64,000 bases of DNA, taken from positions 896,127-960,126 of the forward strand of contig NZ_LSYT01000002.1 of assembly GCF_001602525.1 (NCBI RefSeq), read 5' to 3'. The position numbers and the translations under genes were made by a program. This document shows positions 16,197 to 23,919 of this stretch, piece by piece. How positions within the stretch are numbered: the first letter of the stretch is position 1; each line of letters opens with the position of its first letter. The DNA is from Flavobacterium chilense. Its GTDB lineage: Bacteria; Bacteroidota; Bacteroidia; Flavobacteriales; Flavobacteriaceae. Under the pieces are notes generated by a model. The model was not told the DNA's origin. It searched no databases and worked only from the letters and a program-made list of their open reading frames with translations.

Positions 16197-17594
16197 ATGA
16201 AAAAAAGCAATCTTTGGTCCTTACGATTGGGTTTTTCCGGAAAAGAATCCGATGCAATAGAAAAATTAGGATTAGAAAAATTTCTAAAACATTCCTATGA
16301 TTCAAAATTCGATACACAACTCCCCGCTTTTTTAAACGATGATCCCAAAACATTAATTGAGCTCAAAGAGTTAAAAGAAGCGATAAAAACTGCCGATTCT
16401 GAAGCTAAAAAGAAAGTTCTCAAACAGGAAATCTATTCAGCTGTTGAATTAAAAAAATGGTGGATTGCCAAAATGCGAAACGACGAATTTCCGTTACGCG
16501 AAAACATGGTTTGTTTCTGGCACAATCATTTCGTTTCTACTACGCAAAAAGTAAAAGTCAATTATTGGATTTACCAGCACAATATGATTTTGCGCGAGCA
16601 TGCCTTTGGAAATTTCAAAGAACTCACCAAACAAATCGTAAGATCGAATGCAATGGTGAAATACCTCGATAATGTCGACAATAAAAAAGGGAAATACAAC
16701 GAAAACCTAAGTCGGGAATTACTCGAATTGTTCACAATTGGAATCGGGAATTATACTGAAAACGATATTAAAGAAGGTGCAAGAGCACTTGCAGGATTAA
16801 ACTACGGAGATGACGGTGCAATTTACAGAAGTCTCGCTCAGGATAATACCAATAAAACCTATTTTGGGAAAACCGGAAACTGGAACTCAGATGATCTCGT
16901 TGATATTATTTTTGAACAGAAAAATATACCTTATCTCATTACCCGAAAAATACTAAAATGGTTTATTTATGATAATCCGTCAGAAGATTTGGTAACATAT
17001 TATGGGGATTATTTTAGAAAAGTAAAGTTTGAAATACAACCCTTATTAACCAAAATTTTTACCGAAGAATATAAAAAAGAAAACTCCGGAGCAAAGATCA
17101 AAGATCCGCTGGTTTATATTCTGCAACTTCTGGATGAATTGCATATCGATGATCTGGATGACGGAATGATTTTGTTTTTCCTGAAACAACAAGGAATGGA
17201 TTTATACAATCAGATAAATGTAAAAGGATGGGACGGCGGAAACTCCTGGCTGACTTCACAAATTTATTTACAACGCAATAACACATCTGATTTGCTTTGC
17301 AGCGGAAGAAGCATTACCAGAAAAGTATTGAATACCATGACTCCTGAAACTGAAAAACCAAAAACAGAATTCGAGAAAATCGATGTAAAAATAGATTTTG
17401 ATCCTGACGGAAATAATAAAACAGTAATCACAGAATTATCAAACAGATTGTTGTTTAAAGTAAATGATTCGATGCAAAAAGACATGGAGAACCTGTTGAA
17501 ATATGATTTTGATCCCAAAGAAGCGCACGCCAATTTTGCCGTAATAAGGCTCTTTGATTACATAACAAAACTACCCGAATATCAATTAATTTAG
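16197..17594 (+). CDS. DUF1800 family protein
   Basis: A 465-residue protein of the DUF1800 family, named from blocks such as KWWIAKMRNDEFPLRENMVC, FWHNHFVSTTQ, NLSRELLELFTIGIGNYTEN and EGARALAGL. The pattern RENMVCFWHNHF is the family core. DUF1800 genes are typically followed by a DUF1501 gene, as here (12 nt gap), and both are found in envelope-associated clusters of Bacteroidetes and planctomycetes. The function is unknown. No clear signal peptide is visible at this start; it begins at ATG 16197. Confidence 0.88.
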   Translation: MKKSNLWSLRLGFSGKESDAIEKLGLEKFLKHSYDSKFDTQLPAFLNDDPKTLIELKELKEAIKTADSEAKKKVLKQEIYSAVELKKWWIAKMRNDEFPLRENMVCFWHNHFVSTTQKVKVNYWIYQHNMILREHAFGNFKELTKQIVRSNAMVKYLDNVDNKKGKYNENLSRELLELFTIGIGNYTENDIKEGARALAGLNYGDDGAIYRSLAQDNTNKTYFGKTGNWNSDDLVDIIFEQKNIPYLITRKILKWFIYDNPSEDLVTYYGDYFRKVKFEIQPLLTKIFTEEYKKENSGAKIKDPLVYILQLLDELHIDDLDDGMILFFLKQQGMDLYNQINVKGWDGGNSWLTSQIYLQRNNTSDLLCSGRSITRKVLNTMTPETEKPKTEFEKIDVKIDFDPDGNNKTVITELSNRLLFKVNDSMQKDMENLLKYDFDPKEAHANFAVIRLFDYITKLPEYQLI

Positions 17595-17606
17595 AAAGCT
17601 ACAGCT

Positions 17607-18773
17607 ATGAACAGAAGGAATTTTCTAACGCTTACAGGAACTTTTACCGGTGGAATGCTGGTGCTTCCTGATTTTTTACATGCTTTTGGTTCGCAAAATA
17701 ATCTCGTAATCGGCGAACAATGTATCGTGTTTATACAATTGAATGGCGGAAATGACGGTTTAAATACCTTTATTCCGTACGATAATCCGTTGTATTATGA
17801 TTTGAGGATAAAAATAGCTTTGAGTAAAGATGTAGTAGTCAGCAAGAATAAAGGAATGGCGTTTCATCCATCCTTGAAAGATTTTGCACAAATGCAGCAA
17901 AACGGAGATTTAACTGTCATTCAAAATGTGGGTTATCCTGAACCCATTCGATCTCATTTTCGCAGCCAGGAAATCTGGCAAACCGCAACAGACTCGAATA
18001 AATATATTAACGAAGGCTGGTTAGGACGTTATTTAGATTTGCAATGCAACGGACATCAGGCAACGGCAGGAATAAATCTGGACTCAATCGATAATCTGGC
18101 ATTAAAAGGAATGGAACCTAATTCGATAACAGTAAAAGATCCAAACCGATTTAAAGTAAAATCAGATAAAGAAGAAAATGTAACCTTATCCGATAATCCG
18201 CAATTGGATTTTGTTCGAAAAATCGCCAATTCAGTTACAGAAGGATCAGATGAAATTCAGAAAGCCTTGGCAAAATCAAAATCAGAAATAAGCTATCCCA
18301 AAACAGACTTATCTAAAAATCTGGAATGGATTGGCCGACTGATAAAAGGAAATCTGAATTCAAAAGTATATTATACTTCACTTGGCGGATTTGATACACA
18401 TGATAATCAATTAGCGATTCAGGAAAAACAATTAACTACTTTAAATGATGCTATATACAGTTTTTATCAGGATTTAAAACAAGCACAATTACTTCAAAAC
18501 GTTACAATAGTGGTGTTTTCAGAATTTGGGCGACGAGTAAAAGACAACGGAAACGGAACAGATCACGGAACAGCCGCGCCAATGTTTATTATTGGAGGAA
18601 ATAATAAAGGAACAGTTTTAGGAAATAATCCAAACTTAGCAGATTTAGATAATGGCGATTTAAAATACGAAACCGATTTTAGAAGTGTCTATGCTTCATT
18701 ATTACAGCAAAAAATGAATTTCGATTATTCTAAAATAGGAATTAAGAATAAACCGGTTTCTGGATTGTTTTGA
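17607..18773 (+). CDS. DUF1501 family protein with possible Tat signal
   Basis: A 388-residue protein of the DUF1501 (sulfatase/alkaline phosphatase-like fold) family. The N-terminus MNRRNFLTLTGTFTGG has a twin-arginine RRNFL motif followed by a moderately hydrophobic segment ending near LHAFGSQ, consistent with Tat export. Family blocks are FIQLNGGNDGLNTFIPYDN, SHFRSQEIWQTA, SLGGFDTHDNQL and VFSEFGRRVKDNGNGTDHG. The Asp/His residues in these blocks resemble metal ligands of the fold. It forms a two-gene unit with the DUF1800 gene. Confidence 0.88.
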   Translation: MNRRNFLTLTGTFTGGMLVLPDFLHAFGSQNNLVIGEQCIVFIQLNGGNDGLNTFIPYDNPLYYDLRIKIALSKDVVVSKNKGMAFHPSLKDFAQMQQNGDLTVIQNVGYPEPIRSHFRSQEIWQTATDSNKYINEGWLGRYLDLQCNGHQATAGINLDSIDNLALKGMEPNSITVKDPNRFKVKSDKEENVTLSDNPQLDFVRKIANSVTEGSDEIQKALAKSKSEISYPKTDLSKNLEWIGRLIKGNLNSKVYYTSLGGFDTHDNQLAIQEKQLTTLNDAIYSFYQDLKQAQLLQNVTIVVFSEFGRRVKDNGNGTDHGTAAPMFIIGGNNKGTVLGNNPNLADLDNGDLKYETDFRSVYASLLQQKMNFDYSKIGIKNKPVSGLF

Positions 18774-18783
18774 TTGAAATATA

Positions 18784-18872
18784 GCCACGAATTCACGAAT
18801 TTTTATTTTTAAAATCTGTGTAATTTGAATTAAATTATCGCAAAGATTTGAGCTAATTCGTGAATTCGTGGC
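18784..18872. repeat. Intergenic inverted repeat, GCCACGAATTCACGAATT
   Basis: GCCACGAATTCACGAATT at 18784-18801 is perfectly inverted at 18855-18872. It lies 10 bp past the DUF1501 stop and may end that transcript. The remainder of the 463-bp gap holds the pheA promoter and leader. The same family is at 2736-2796. Confidence 0.75.
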
Positions 18873-19028
18873 GAAAAAAGCTTAGTCCCTTAGCATCTCA
18901 GTATCTCAGAACCTTTAAAAAACTCAATTGTAAATATCTCATTTTAAGTCGATATTTTTATATTATCATACAAAACATCCTAAATTTGTTAAGAAATCCT
19001 TTTTTGTTTCATAAAATGCATTATTTTT

Positions 19029-19059
19029 TTTGGTGCGGTAAAAATAATTTATACATTCG
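19029..19059 (+). promoter_or_regulatory. Promoter of the pheA operon
   Basis: TTTG (19029-19032), a 19-bp gap and TACATTCG (19052-19059) match the Bacteroidetes promoter TTTG-N17-19-TANNTTTG with one mismatch. Transcription would start near 19066, about 23 nt before the leader peptide ATG. Confidence 0.7.
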
Positions 19060-19088
19060 CAGAGAATTTATTGAAAAACACAAACAAA

Positions 19089-19169
19089 ATGGCAAGTAAC
19101 CGTTTTTATTTTAGCAACAATTTTTATTTCTTCTTTAGTAGAAGTCAGGATTGTGCTATGGTTATTTGA
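19089..19169 (+). CDS. Phe-rich leader peptide of the pheA operon
   Basis: A 26-codon ORF (ATG 19089, TGA 19167-19169) encodes a peptide containing RFYFSNNFYFFF: six Phe and two Tyr among 26 residues, crowded into codons 6-16. It lies between a good promoter and an intrinsic terminator directly in front of prephenate dehydratase. That is the layout of an attenuation leader, where ribosome stalling at Phe codons during phenylalanine shortage changes the RNA fold. Its last codons (Ser-Gln-Asp-Cys) are also the antiterminator strand. No other function is expected of the peptide. Confidence 0.85.
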   Translation: MASNRFYFSNNFYFFFSRSQDCAMVI

Positions 19170-19230
19170 GAAAAATTTTAAGACAAATAAAACTAATATA
19201 CAATCCTGATGAAAATCAGGATTTTTTTTT
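19114..19230 (+). promoter_or_regulatory. Transcription attenuator (alternative RNA hairpins)
   Basis: Four segments can be read. Segment 1 GCAACAAT (19114-19121) can pair with segment 2 ATTGTGC (19150-19156). Segment 2 in the form TCAGGATTGT (19145-19154) pairs perfectly over 10 bp with segment 3 ACAATCCTGA (19200-19209), giving an antiterminator. Segment 3 AATCCTGAT (19202-19210) pairs with segment 4 ATCAGGATT (19215-19223) around a GAAA loop, followed by nine T: the terminator. A ribosome stalled at Phe codons 6-16 would free segment 2; one that reaches the stop codon at 19169 would cover it. No amino-acid riboswitch fold was recognised. Confidence 0.85.
19202..19230 (+). terminator. Attenuator terminator of the pheA operon
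   Basis: A 9-bp perfect stem with a GAAA tetraloop, then T at 19222-19230. It ends 6 nt before the ATG of pheA, so termination here prevents expression of the whole operon. Confidence 0.9.
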
Positions 19231-19236
19231 GAATAT

Positions 19237-20076
19237 ATGACAACGAAAATTGCAATACAAGGTATCAAAGGTTCTTTTCATCACCAGGTAGTGAAAGAGT
19301 ATTTCTCTGAAAATGTGGAAATTGATGAATGTTTGTCTTTTGAGGAACTGATTGATAGTCTGCTTTCAGGGAAATCGGATCAGGCGGTTATGGCGATTGA
19401 AAACTCGATTGCAGGACCAATTATTCCGAATTATGCTTTGATTGACAAGAATAATTTACACATTATTGGAGAGTATTATTTAAGCATTCACCAAAATTTA
19501 ATGACTTTAAAAGGTCAGAAAATTGAAGACATAAAAGAAGTTCATTCACATCCAATGGCGATATTACAATGTATGGATTTCCTGAAACAATATCCAAACA
19601 TTAAGCTGGTTGAAGATAAAGATACGGCTGAAACAGCAAGACGAATTCAGGAAAAGCAATTAACCGGAATCGCAGCCATAGCAAGTAAAACGGCTTCTGA
19701 AATGTATGATTTAGAAATCATTGCACCAGAAATTCAAACGATCAAAAACAATATGACCCGTTTTGTGATTATTAAAAAGCAAAATTCATTTTTGCCAGAA
19801 AACGAAATCAACAGAGCTTCAATCAAATTTGAATTAGATCACAAAAGAGGAAGTTTAGCAGCGGTTTTGAATGTGATGAGCGATTGCAAACTGAATTTGA
19901 CAAAGATCCAGTCATTGCCAAAAATTGAAACGCCATGGAAATATTCATTCTTTGTAGACGTAACATTTGAAAAATACGAAGATTTTGCAAAAGCCAAATC
20001 GTTATTAAATATAATGGCAGAATATTTAAAAGTTCTGGGAGAATACAAGAATACAAAACCTTTAAGTCAGTCTTAA
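19237..20076 (+). CDS. pheA: Prephenate dehydratase
   Basis: It converts prephenate to phenylpyruvate, the committed step to phenylalanine. The 279-residue protein has a catalytic PDT domain (about 1-185: IAIQGIKGSFHHQV, AIENSIAGPI and NNMTRFVII with the essential Thr-Arg-Phe). An ACT domain follows (about 195-270: SIKFELDHKRGSLAAVLNVM and LTKIQSLPKIETPWKYSFFV) that normally binds phenylalanine for feedback inhibition. There is no fused chorismate mutase; that activity is in the fourth gene of the operon. It is the first gene after the Phe attenuator. Confidence 0.95.
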   Translation: MTTKIAIQGIKGSFHHQVVKEYFSENVEIDECLSFEELIDSLLSGKSDQAVMAIENSIAGPIIPNYALIDKNNLHIIGEYYLSIHQNLMTLKGQKIEDIKEVHSHPMAILQCMDFLKQYPNIKLVEDKDTAETARRIQEKQLTGIAAIASKTASEMYDLEIIAPEIQTIKNNMTRFVIIKKQNSFLPENEINRASIKFELDHKRGSLAAVLNVMSDCKLNLTKIQSLPKIETPWKYSFFVDVTFEKYEDFAKAKSLLNIMAEYLKVLGEYKNTKPLSQS

Positions 20077-20126
20077 AGTTGCAAAGTTGATTTTAGATTG
20101 AAGATTAACAAATTAAGATTTTAGAT

Positions 20127-20194
20127 TGTCAGGCTGAGCGAAGTCGAAGTCCACGTTCCAATTGGAAAGCCCTTCGACTTCGCTCAGGGTGACA
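20127..20194. repeat. TGTCA-CTGAGCGAAGTCGAAG inverted repeat
   Basis: The 23-bp arms at 20127-20149 and 20172-20194 match at 21 positions, with a 22-bp spacer. The element starts TGTCA and ends TGACA. It lies between pheA and the aminotransferase gene, so it is probably transcribed. Just after it, 20212-20239 holds a 14-bp tandem repeat (GCCTAATGCTTACA / GCCTAAAGCTTACA). Confidence 0.8.
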
Positions 20195-20262
20195 AGTCAA
20201 AAAGAGAAAAAGCCTAATGCTTACAGCCTAAAGCTTACAGCATTTTTTAATAAAAAATAGAA

Positions 20263-21408
20263 ATGATTACAACAGCAAAAAGATTAGATACAGTTGAAGA
20301 ATACTACTTCTCCTCAAAATTGAGAGAAGTACGTCAACTACAGTCTGAAGGAAAATCTATCATCAATATGGGAATTGGAAGCCCTGATTTGAGTCCGTCC
20401 AAAGCAGTAATTGAAGCAGTCGCTGCAGCAATTCAGGATGAAAACGGACATGGTTATCAAAGCTATCAGGGATTGCCGGAGTTGAGAAAAGGGATGGCAG
20501 ATTTTTATCAGAATCAGTTTGGTGTTGAGTTGAATCCTAATAATGAGATTTTGCCTTTGATGGGTTCGAAAGAAGGAATCATGCACATTTCGTTAGCTTT
20601 CTTAAATGAAGGCGATCATGTTTTAATTCCAAATCCGGGTTATCCAACCTATACATCAGTAACGAATTTGGTAGGAGCAGTTCCGGTTTATTATGATCTG
20701 AAAGAAGCAAATGCCTGGGAACCGGATTTTGAAGCTCTGGAAAAATTAGAGCTGGAAAAAGTAAAAATCATGTGGCTGGGATATCCGCACATGCCAACAG
20801 GAGCAAGAGGAAGTTTAGCGTTATTTGAAAAATTGGTTGCTTTTGCTAAAAAACACAACATATTATTGATCAACGACAATCCGTATAGTTTTGTTTTGAA
20901 TGATAATCCGATGAGTTTATTGCAGGTTGAAGGCGCAAAAGATGTGGCTTTAGAATTGAATTCGCTTAGTAAGACTTTCAATATGGCAGGCTGGAGAGTG
21001 GGGATGGTTTTAGGAAATCCTGAAATTATCGACGCAGTTCTAAAAGTAAAAAGCAACATGGACAGCGGAATGTTCTACGGAATCCAGAAAGGTGCAGTTG
21101 CTGCTTTAAATTGTGACAAATCCTGGTTCGAAGATCAAAACAAGATTTACAGACGCCGTCGTGAATTAACAGAAAAACTAGCAGAAAAATTAGGCTGTGA
21201 AGTTTACAAAGAGGGAGTTGGGCTTTTTGTTTGGGCAAAATTGCCGGAAGGAATAGCATCAGCAGAGAAGTTCATTGACAAAATATTATATGAGAAACAT
21301 ATTTTTATCACACCGGGAACAATCTTCGGGAGCAATGGTGAAGGTTATATAAGATTCTCGTTATGTGTGAAAGAAGAAAAAGTACAAGAAGCGATAGATC
21401 GATTTTAA
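20263..21408 (+). CDS. Class I/II PLP-dependent aminotransferase, aromatic operon
   Basis: A 381-residue fold-type I aminotransferase. The PLP lysine is in SLSKTFNMAGWRVG, with the substrate-side NMGIGSPDLSPS, GYQSYQGLPELRKGM and the C-terminal Arg in GEGYIRFSLC. Its place between pheA and tyrA indicates that it transaminates phenylpyruvate and/or 4-hydroxyphenylpyruvate (or prephenate) to finish Phe/Tyr synthesis, though the fold also serves aspartate and alanine. Specificity is therefore inferred from context. Confidence 0.88.
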   Translation: MITTAKRLDTVEEYYFSSKLREVRQLQSEGKSIINMGIGSPDLSPSKAVIEAVAAAIQDENGHGYQSYQGLPELRKGMADFYQNQFGVELNPNNEILPLMGSKEGIMHISLAFLNEGDHVLIPNPGYPTYTSVTNLVGAVPVYYDLKEANAWEPDFEALEKLELEKVKIMWLGYPHMPTGARGSLALFEKLVAFAKKHNILLINDNPYSFVLNDNPMSLLQVEGAKDVALELNSLSKTFNMAGWRVGMVLGNPEIIDAVLKVKSNMDSGMFYGIQKGAVAALNCDKSWFEDQNKIYRRRRELTEKLAEKLGCEVYKEGVGLFVWAKLPEGIASAEKFIDKILYEKHIFITPGTIFGSNGEGYIRFSLCVKEEKVQEAIDRF

Positions 21409-21461
21409 GTATTGAGATTTTAGAATCAAGAATCAAGATTTTAGATTTTTTCGCCACAGTT

Positions 21462-21561
21462 TGTCATCCCGAGGAACGAGGGATCTCCGCAAGTAACTCG
21501 ATAAAGATTAGACTCTCGTTGCGGAGCTACTTGCGAAGATTTCTCCTCCGTCGAAATGACA
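21462..21561. repeat. TGTCAT-GAGGAACGAGGGATCT element, copy without gene
   Basis: The left arm begins TGTCATCCCGAGGAACGAGG at 21462 and the right arm ends CCTCCGTCGAAATGACA at 21561; arms are imperfect inverted repeats including AGTAACTC/AGCTACTT. The first 40 bp align with the left end of the GIY-YIG element at 38661 at about 32 positions. It carries no ORF of its own, and lies between the aminotransferase and tyrA genes. Confidence 0.75.
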
Positions 21562-21603
21562 AAAAAGGCGGAAAACGATAAAGTTCTTGAAAAACGAGAA
21601 GCC

Positions 21604-21682
21604 CTAGCCCTGATAGAAGTGGAAATACTTTTGCGCCGGGGTTCGGCGGAAAAGATTGAAACGGATAGCAGGAAATAGCTTC
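21604..21682. repeat. Structured intergenic element with CCTGATAGAAG start
   Basis: The 79-bp stretch runs from CTAGCCCTGATAGAAGTGG to GGATAGCAGGAAATAGCTTC. Inside it CTTTT (21628-21632) pairs with AAAAG (21650-21654) and CGCCG (21634-21638) with CGGCG (21644-21648), giving a GC-rich hairpin. It ends 15 bp before tyrA. I recognise this as a recurrent Flavobacterium intergenic element from general familiarity, not from a search; it might be an RNA. Confidence 0.55.
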
Positions 21683-21696
21683 AAATAAAAAGAAAT

Positions 21697-22557
21697 ATGA
21701 AAGTATACGTAATAGGAATAGGATTAATAGGCGGTTCGATGGTGCTGGACATCAAAGACCAACATCCTGATTCGACCATTTTTGGAATCGACAGCAACGA
21801 AAAACACTTGCAGGAAGCAATTGATTTGGGAGTTATTGATCAGGCAGGAAGTTTTGAAGATTTGGCAGAAGCCGACTTTGTAATCGTTTCAGTTCCGGTG
21901 GATGTGGCACTGACGGTTTTGCCTAAAGTTCTGGATTCGGTTGGAGATAAAACAATTGTTTTTGAAGTTGGGTCAACGAAAAAACCAATTTGCGAAGCAG
22001 TGGCAAGTCATCCGAAAAGAAGAAATTTTATTGCCACACATCCAATAGCAGGAACAGAGTTTTCAGGACCTTCGGCGGCGATAAGAGGTTTGTTTAAAGG
22101 AAAAACAAACATTATTTGTGAAGTGGAAAAAACCACTTTTAAATTGCAGGAAAAGGCGTTAAAGCTTTTTAGCGAAATAGGAATGAGGATTCGATATATG
22201 GACCCGGTTTCGCACGACAAACACATTGCTTACGTTTCGCATTTGTCACACATTAGTTCGTTTATGCTGGGTAAAACAGTAATGAATAAGGAAAAAGACG
22301 AACAGGATATTTTTGATATGGCGGGAAGTGGATTTGAAAGTACGGTTCGTTTGGCAAAAAGTTCGCCGGCAATGTGGACACCGATTTTTAAGCAAAACAA
22401 AGAACACGTTCTGGAAACATTAGAAGCATATATTTCAAACCTGAGTCGGTTTAGGGATTTGCTAAAAGAAGAAGATTACAATGCCATTTTTGAAGAAATG
22501 GAAAGCACAAATAAAATAAAAGAAATACTAAACGGATTAACAACAACTAAAAAGTAA
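21697..22557 (+). CDS. tyrA: Prephenate dehydrogenase
   Basis: It oxidises prephenate to 4-hydroxyphenylpyruvate for tyrosine. The 286-residue protein begins with the Rossmann motif VIGIGLIGGSM (dinucleotide binding), then the family block THPIAGTEFSGP with the catalytic His, and HDKHIAYVSHLSHISSFML. Length fits a stand-alone enzyme without chorismate mutase or ACT domain. It stops 13 nt before the DAHP synthase gene, so they are probably co-transcribed in the Phe-attenuated operon, which links Tyr synthesis to Phe supply. Confidence 0.94.
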   Translation: MKVYVIGIGLIGGSMVLDIKDQHPDSTIFGIDSNEKHLQEAIDLGVIDQAGSFEDLAEADFVIVSVPVDVALTVLPKVLDSVGDKTIVFEVGSTKKPICEAVASHPKRRNFIATHPIAGTEFSGPSAAIRGLFKGKTNIICEVEKTTFKLQEKALKLFSEIGMRIRYMDPVSHDKHIAYVSHLSHISSFMLGKTVMNKEKDEQDIFDMAGSGFESTVRLAKSSPAMWTPIFKQNKEHVLETLEAYISNLSRFRDLLKEEDYNAIFEEMESTNKIKEILNGLTTTKK

Positions 22558-22570
22558 AATTAGAATTAAG

Positions 22571-23653
22571 ATGGAAAATAAGAAAGAAATGAGAAAGTGG
22601 TTAGAAGATTTCAATTTAAATCACCCACTTGTGATTGCTGGACCTTGTAGTGCAGAAACTGAGGATCAGGTTTTAAAAATCGCTCATGAATTAAAAGATT
22701 CAAAAGTAAGCGTTTTCAGAGCTGGAATCTGGAAACCAAGAACGCGTCCGGGAGGATTTGAAGGTGTTGGAGAAATTGGATTAAAATGGCTGCAAAAAGC
22801 AAAAGCTGAAACTGGTTTATTAATGGGTACTGAAGTTGCAACTGCAGCGCACTGTAAACTGGCTTTAGAACATGATATCGACGTTTTATGGGTTGGTGCC
22901 CGTACAACTGCAAACCCTTTTGCAGTTCAGGAAATTGCTGATACATTAAAAGGAACAGATAAAATTGTTTTGGTTAAAAACCCAGTAAACCCGGATTTAG
23001 CTTTATGGTTAGGTGGTGTTGAGCGTTTACACATGGCTGGAATCGAGAAATTAGGAGTTATTCACAGAGGTTTCTCTACTTACGAGAAAACAAAATACAG
23101 AAACATTCCAGAATGGCAGATTGCTATCGAATTGCAAAATAAATTCCCTGATTTACCATTAATCATCGACCCATCTCACATTACAGGAGATCGTAAAATG
23201 ATTTTTGAAGTAACGCAAGAGGCTTTAGATTTGAATTACGATGGTATGATTATCGAAACGCACTACGATCCGGACAACGCTTGGTCTGACGCTGCTCAAC
23301 AAGTTACTCCAGACGCTTTGAAACAAATCATTAAAGATTTGACGATCAGAAAAACAGATGATACTACAGATGAGTACAGCCAAAAAATGACTAAACTAAG
23401 AGCGAACATCGACGTATTGGATGCTAACTTATTAGAGTTATTAGGAAAACGTATGAAAGTAGCTGACGAAATTGGTCAGGTGAAAAAAGATGCAAACGTT
23501 GCAATTCTTCAAAACAACCGTTGGAACGAAATCTTAGGAAAAATGATTCTTGAGGGAGAGAAAAAAGGTCTTACTGAAGAGTTTGTTTTAAGAATGTTTA
23601 AAGCAATTCACCAGGAAAGTATTGGTCACCAGGAGAAAATTTTCAATGCATAA
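22571..23653 (+). CDS. Bifunctional 3-deoxy-7-phosphoheptulonate synthase / chorismate mutase
   Basis: A 360-residue fusion. Residues 1 to about 255 are the DAHP synthase barrel (VIAGPCSAETEDQ, RAGIWKPRTRPGGFEG, LPLIIDPSHITGDR), which condenses PEP and erythrose-4-phosphate. Residues from about 268 on are an AroQ-type chorismate mutase helix bundle (MTKLRANIDVLDANLLELLG, RMKVADEIGQVKK). Such fusions let prephenate or chorismate feed back on the synthase. It supplies the first pathway step and the mutase lacking in PheA and TyrA here, completing the operon. Confidence 0.95.
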   Translation: MENKKEMRKWLEDFNLNHPLVIAGPCSAETEDQVLKIAHELKDSKVSVFRAGIWKPRTRPGGFEGVGEIGLKWLQKAKAETGLLMGTEVATAAHCKLALEHDIDVLWVGARTTANPFAVQEIADTLKGTDKIVLVKNPVNPDLALWLGGVERLHMAGIEKLGVIHRGFSTYEKTKYRNIPEWQIAIELQNKFPDLPLIIDPSHITGDRKMIFEVTQEALDLNYDGMIIETHYDPDNAWSDAAQQVTPDALKQIIKDLTIRKTDDTTDEYSQKMTKLRANIDVLDANLLELLGKRMKVADEIGQVKKDANVAILQNNRWNEILGKMILEGEKKGLTEEFVLRMFKAIHQESIGHQEKIFNA

Positions 23654-23661
23654 TTTTTCTT

Positions 23662-23740
23662 TAAACCATATAAGTGATATAAGATAATTTGATGTTAACT
23701 TAAAAGTTGCTGCTAAATTTTATTATATCACACATTTAAA
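23662..23740. repeat. AAACCATATAAG element, degenerate copy
   Basis: TAAACCATATAAGTGATATA starts 9 bp past the DAHP synthase stop; a weak inverse (TTATATCACACAT) lies at about 23722-23735. It is a decayed relative of the elements at 9391 and 33138. It precedes the operon terminator. Confidence 0.55.
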
Positions 23741-23756
23741 ATTAGATTGTTTTTTA

Positions 23757-23796
23757 AAAAATCCCTGTTACTTTGAAAGAAGTGATGGGGATTTTT
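23757..23796 (+). terminator. Terminator of the aromatic operon
   Basis: AATCCCTGTTACTT pairs with AAGTGATGGGGATT (one mismatched pair region and one G-U) around TGAAAG, followed by a T-run. Confidence 0.8.
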
Positions 23797-23856
23797 GTTT
23801 CTTAATAATATGTAGCCTACGGTTAAAACTGTGGGGGATGTTTAAAATTATTCATT

Positions 23857-23864
23857 TATCTTTG
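23857..23864 (+). promoter_or_regulatory. Putative -7 element of rsgA
   Basis: TATCTTTG matches TANNTTTG exactly, 55 bp before the start codon. A -33 TTTG is not evident. Confidence 0.4.
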
Positions 23865-23919
23865 CAGGGATTTTGAGGATCAATCTAAAATCTTAAAATC
23901 AGCAATCTAAAATTAAAGA

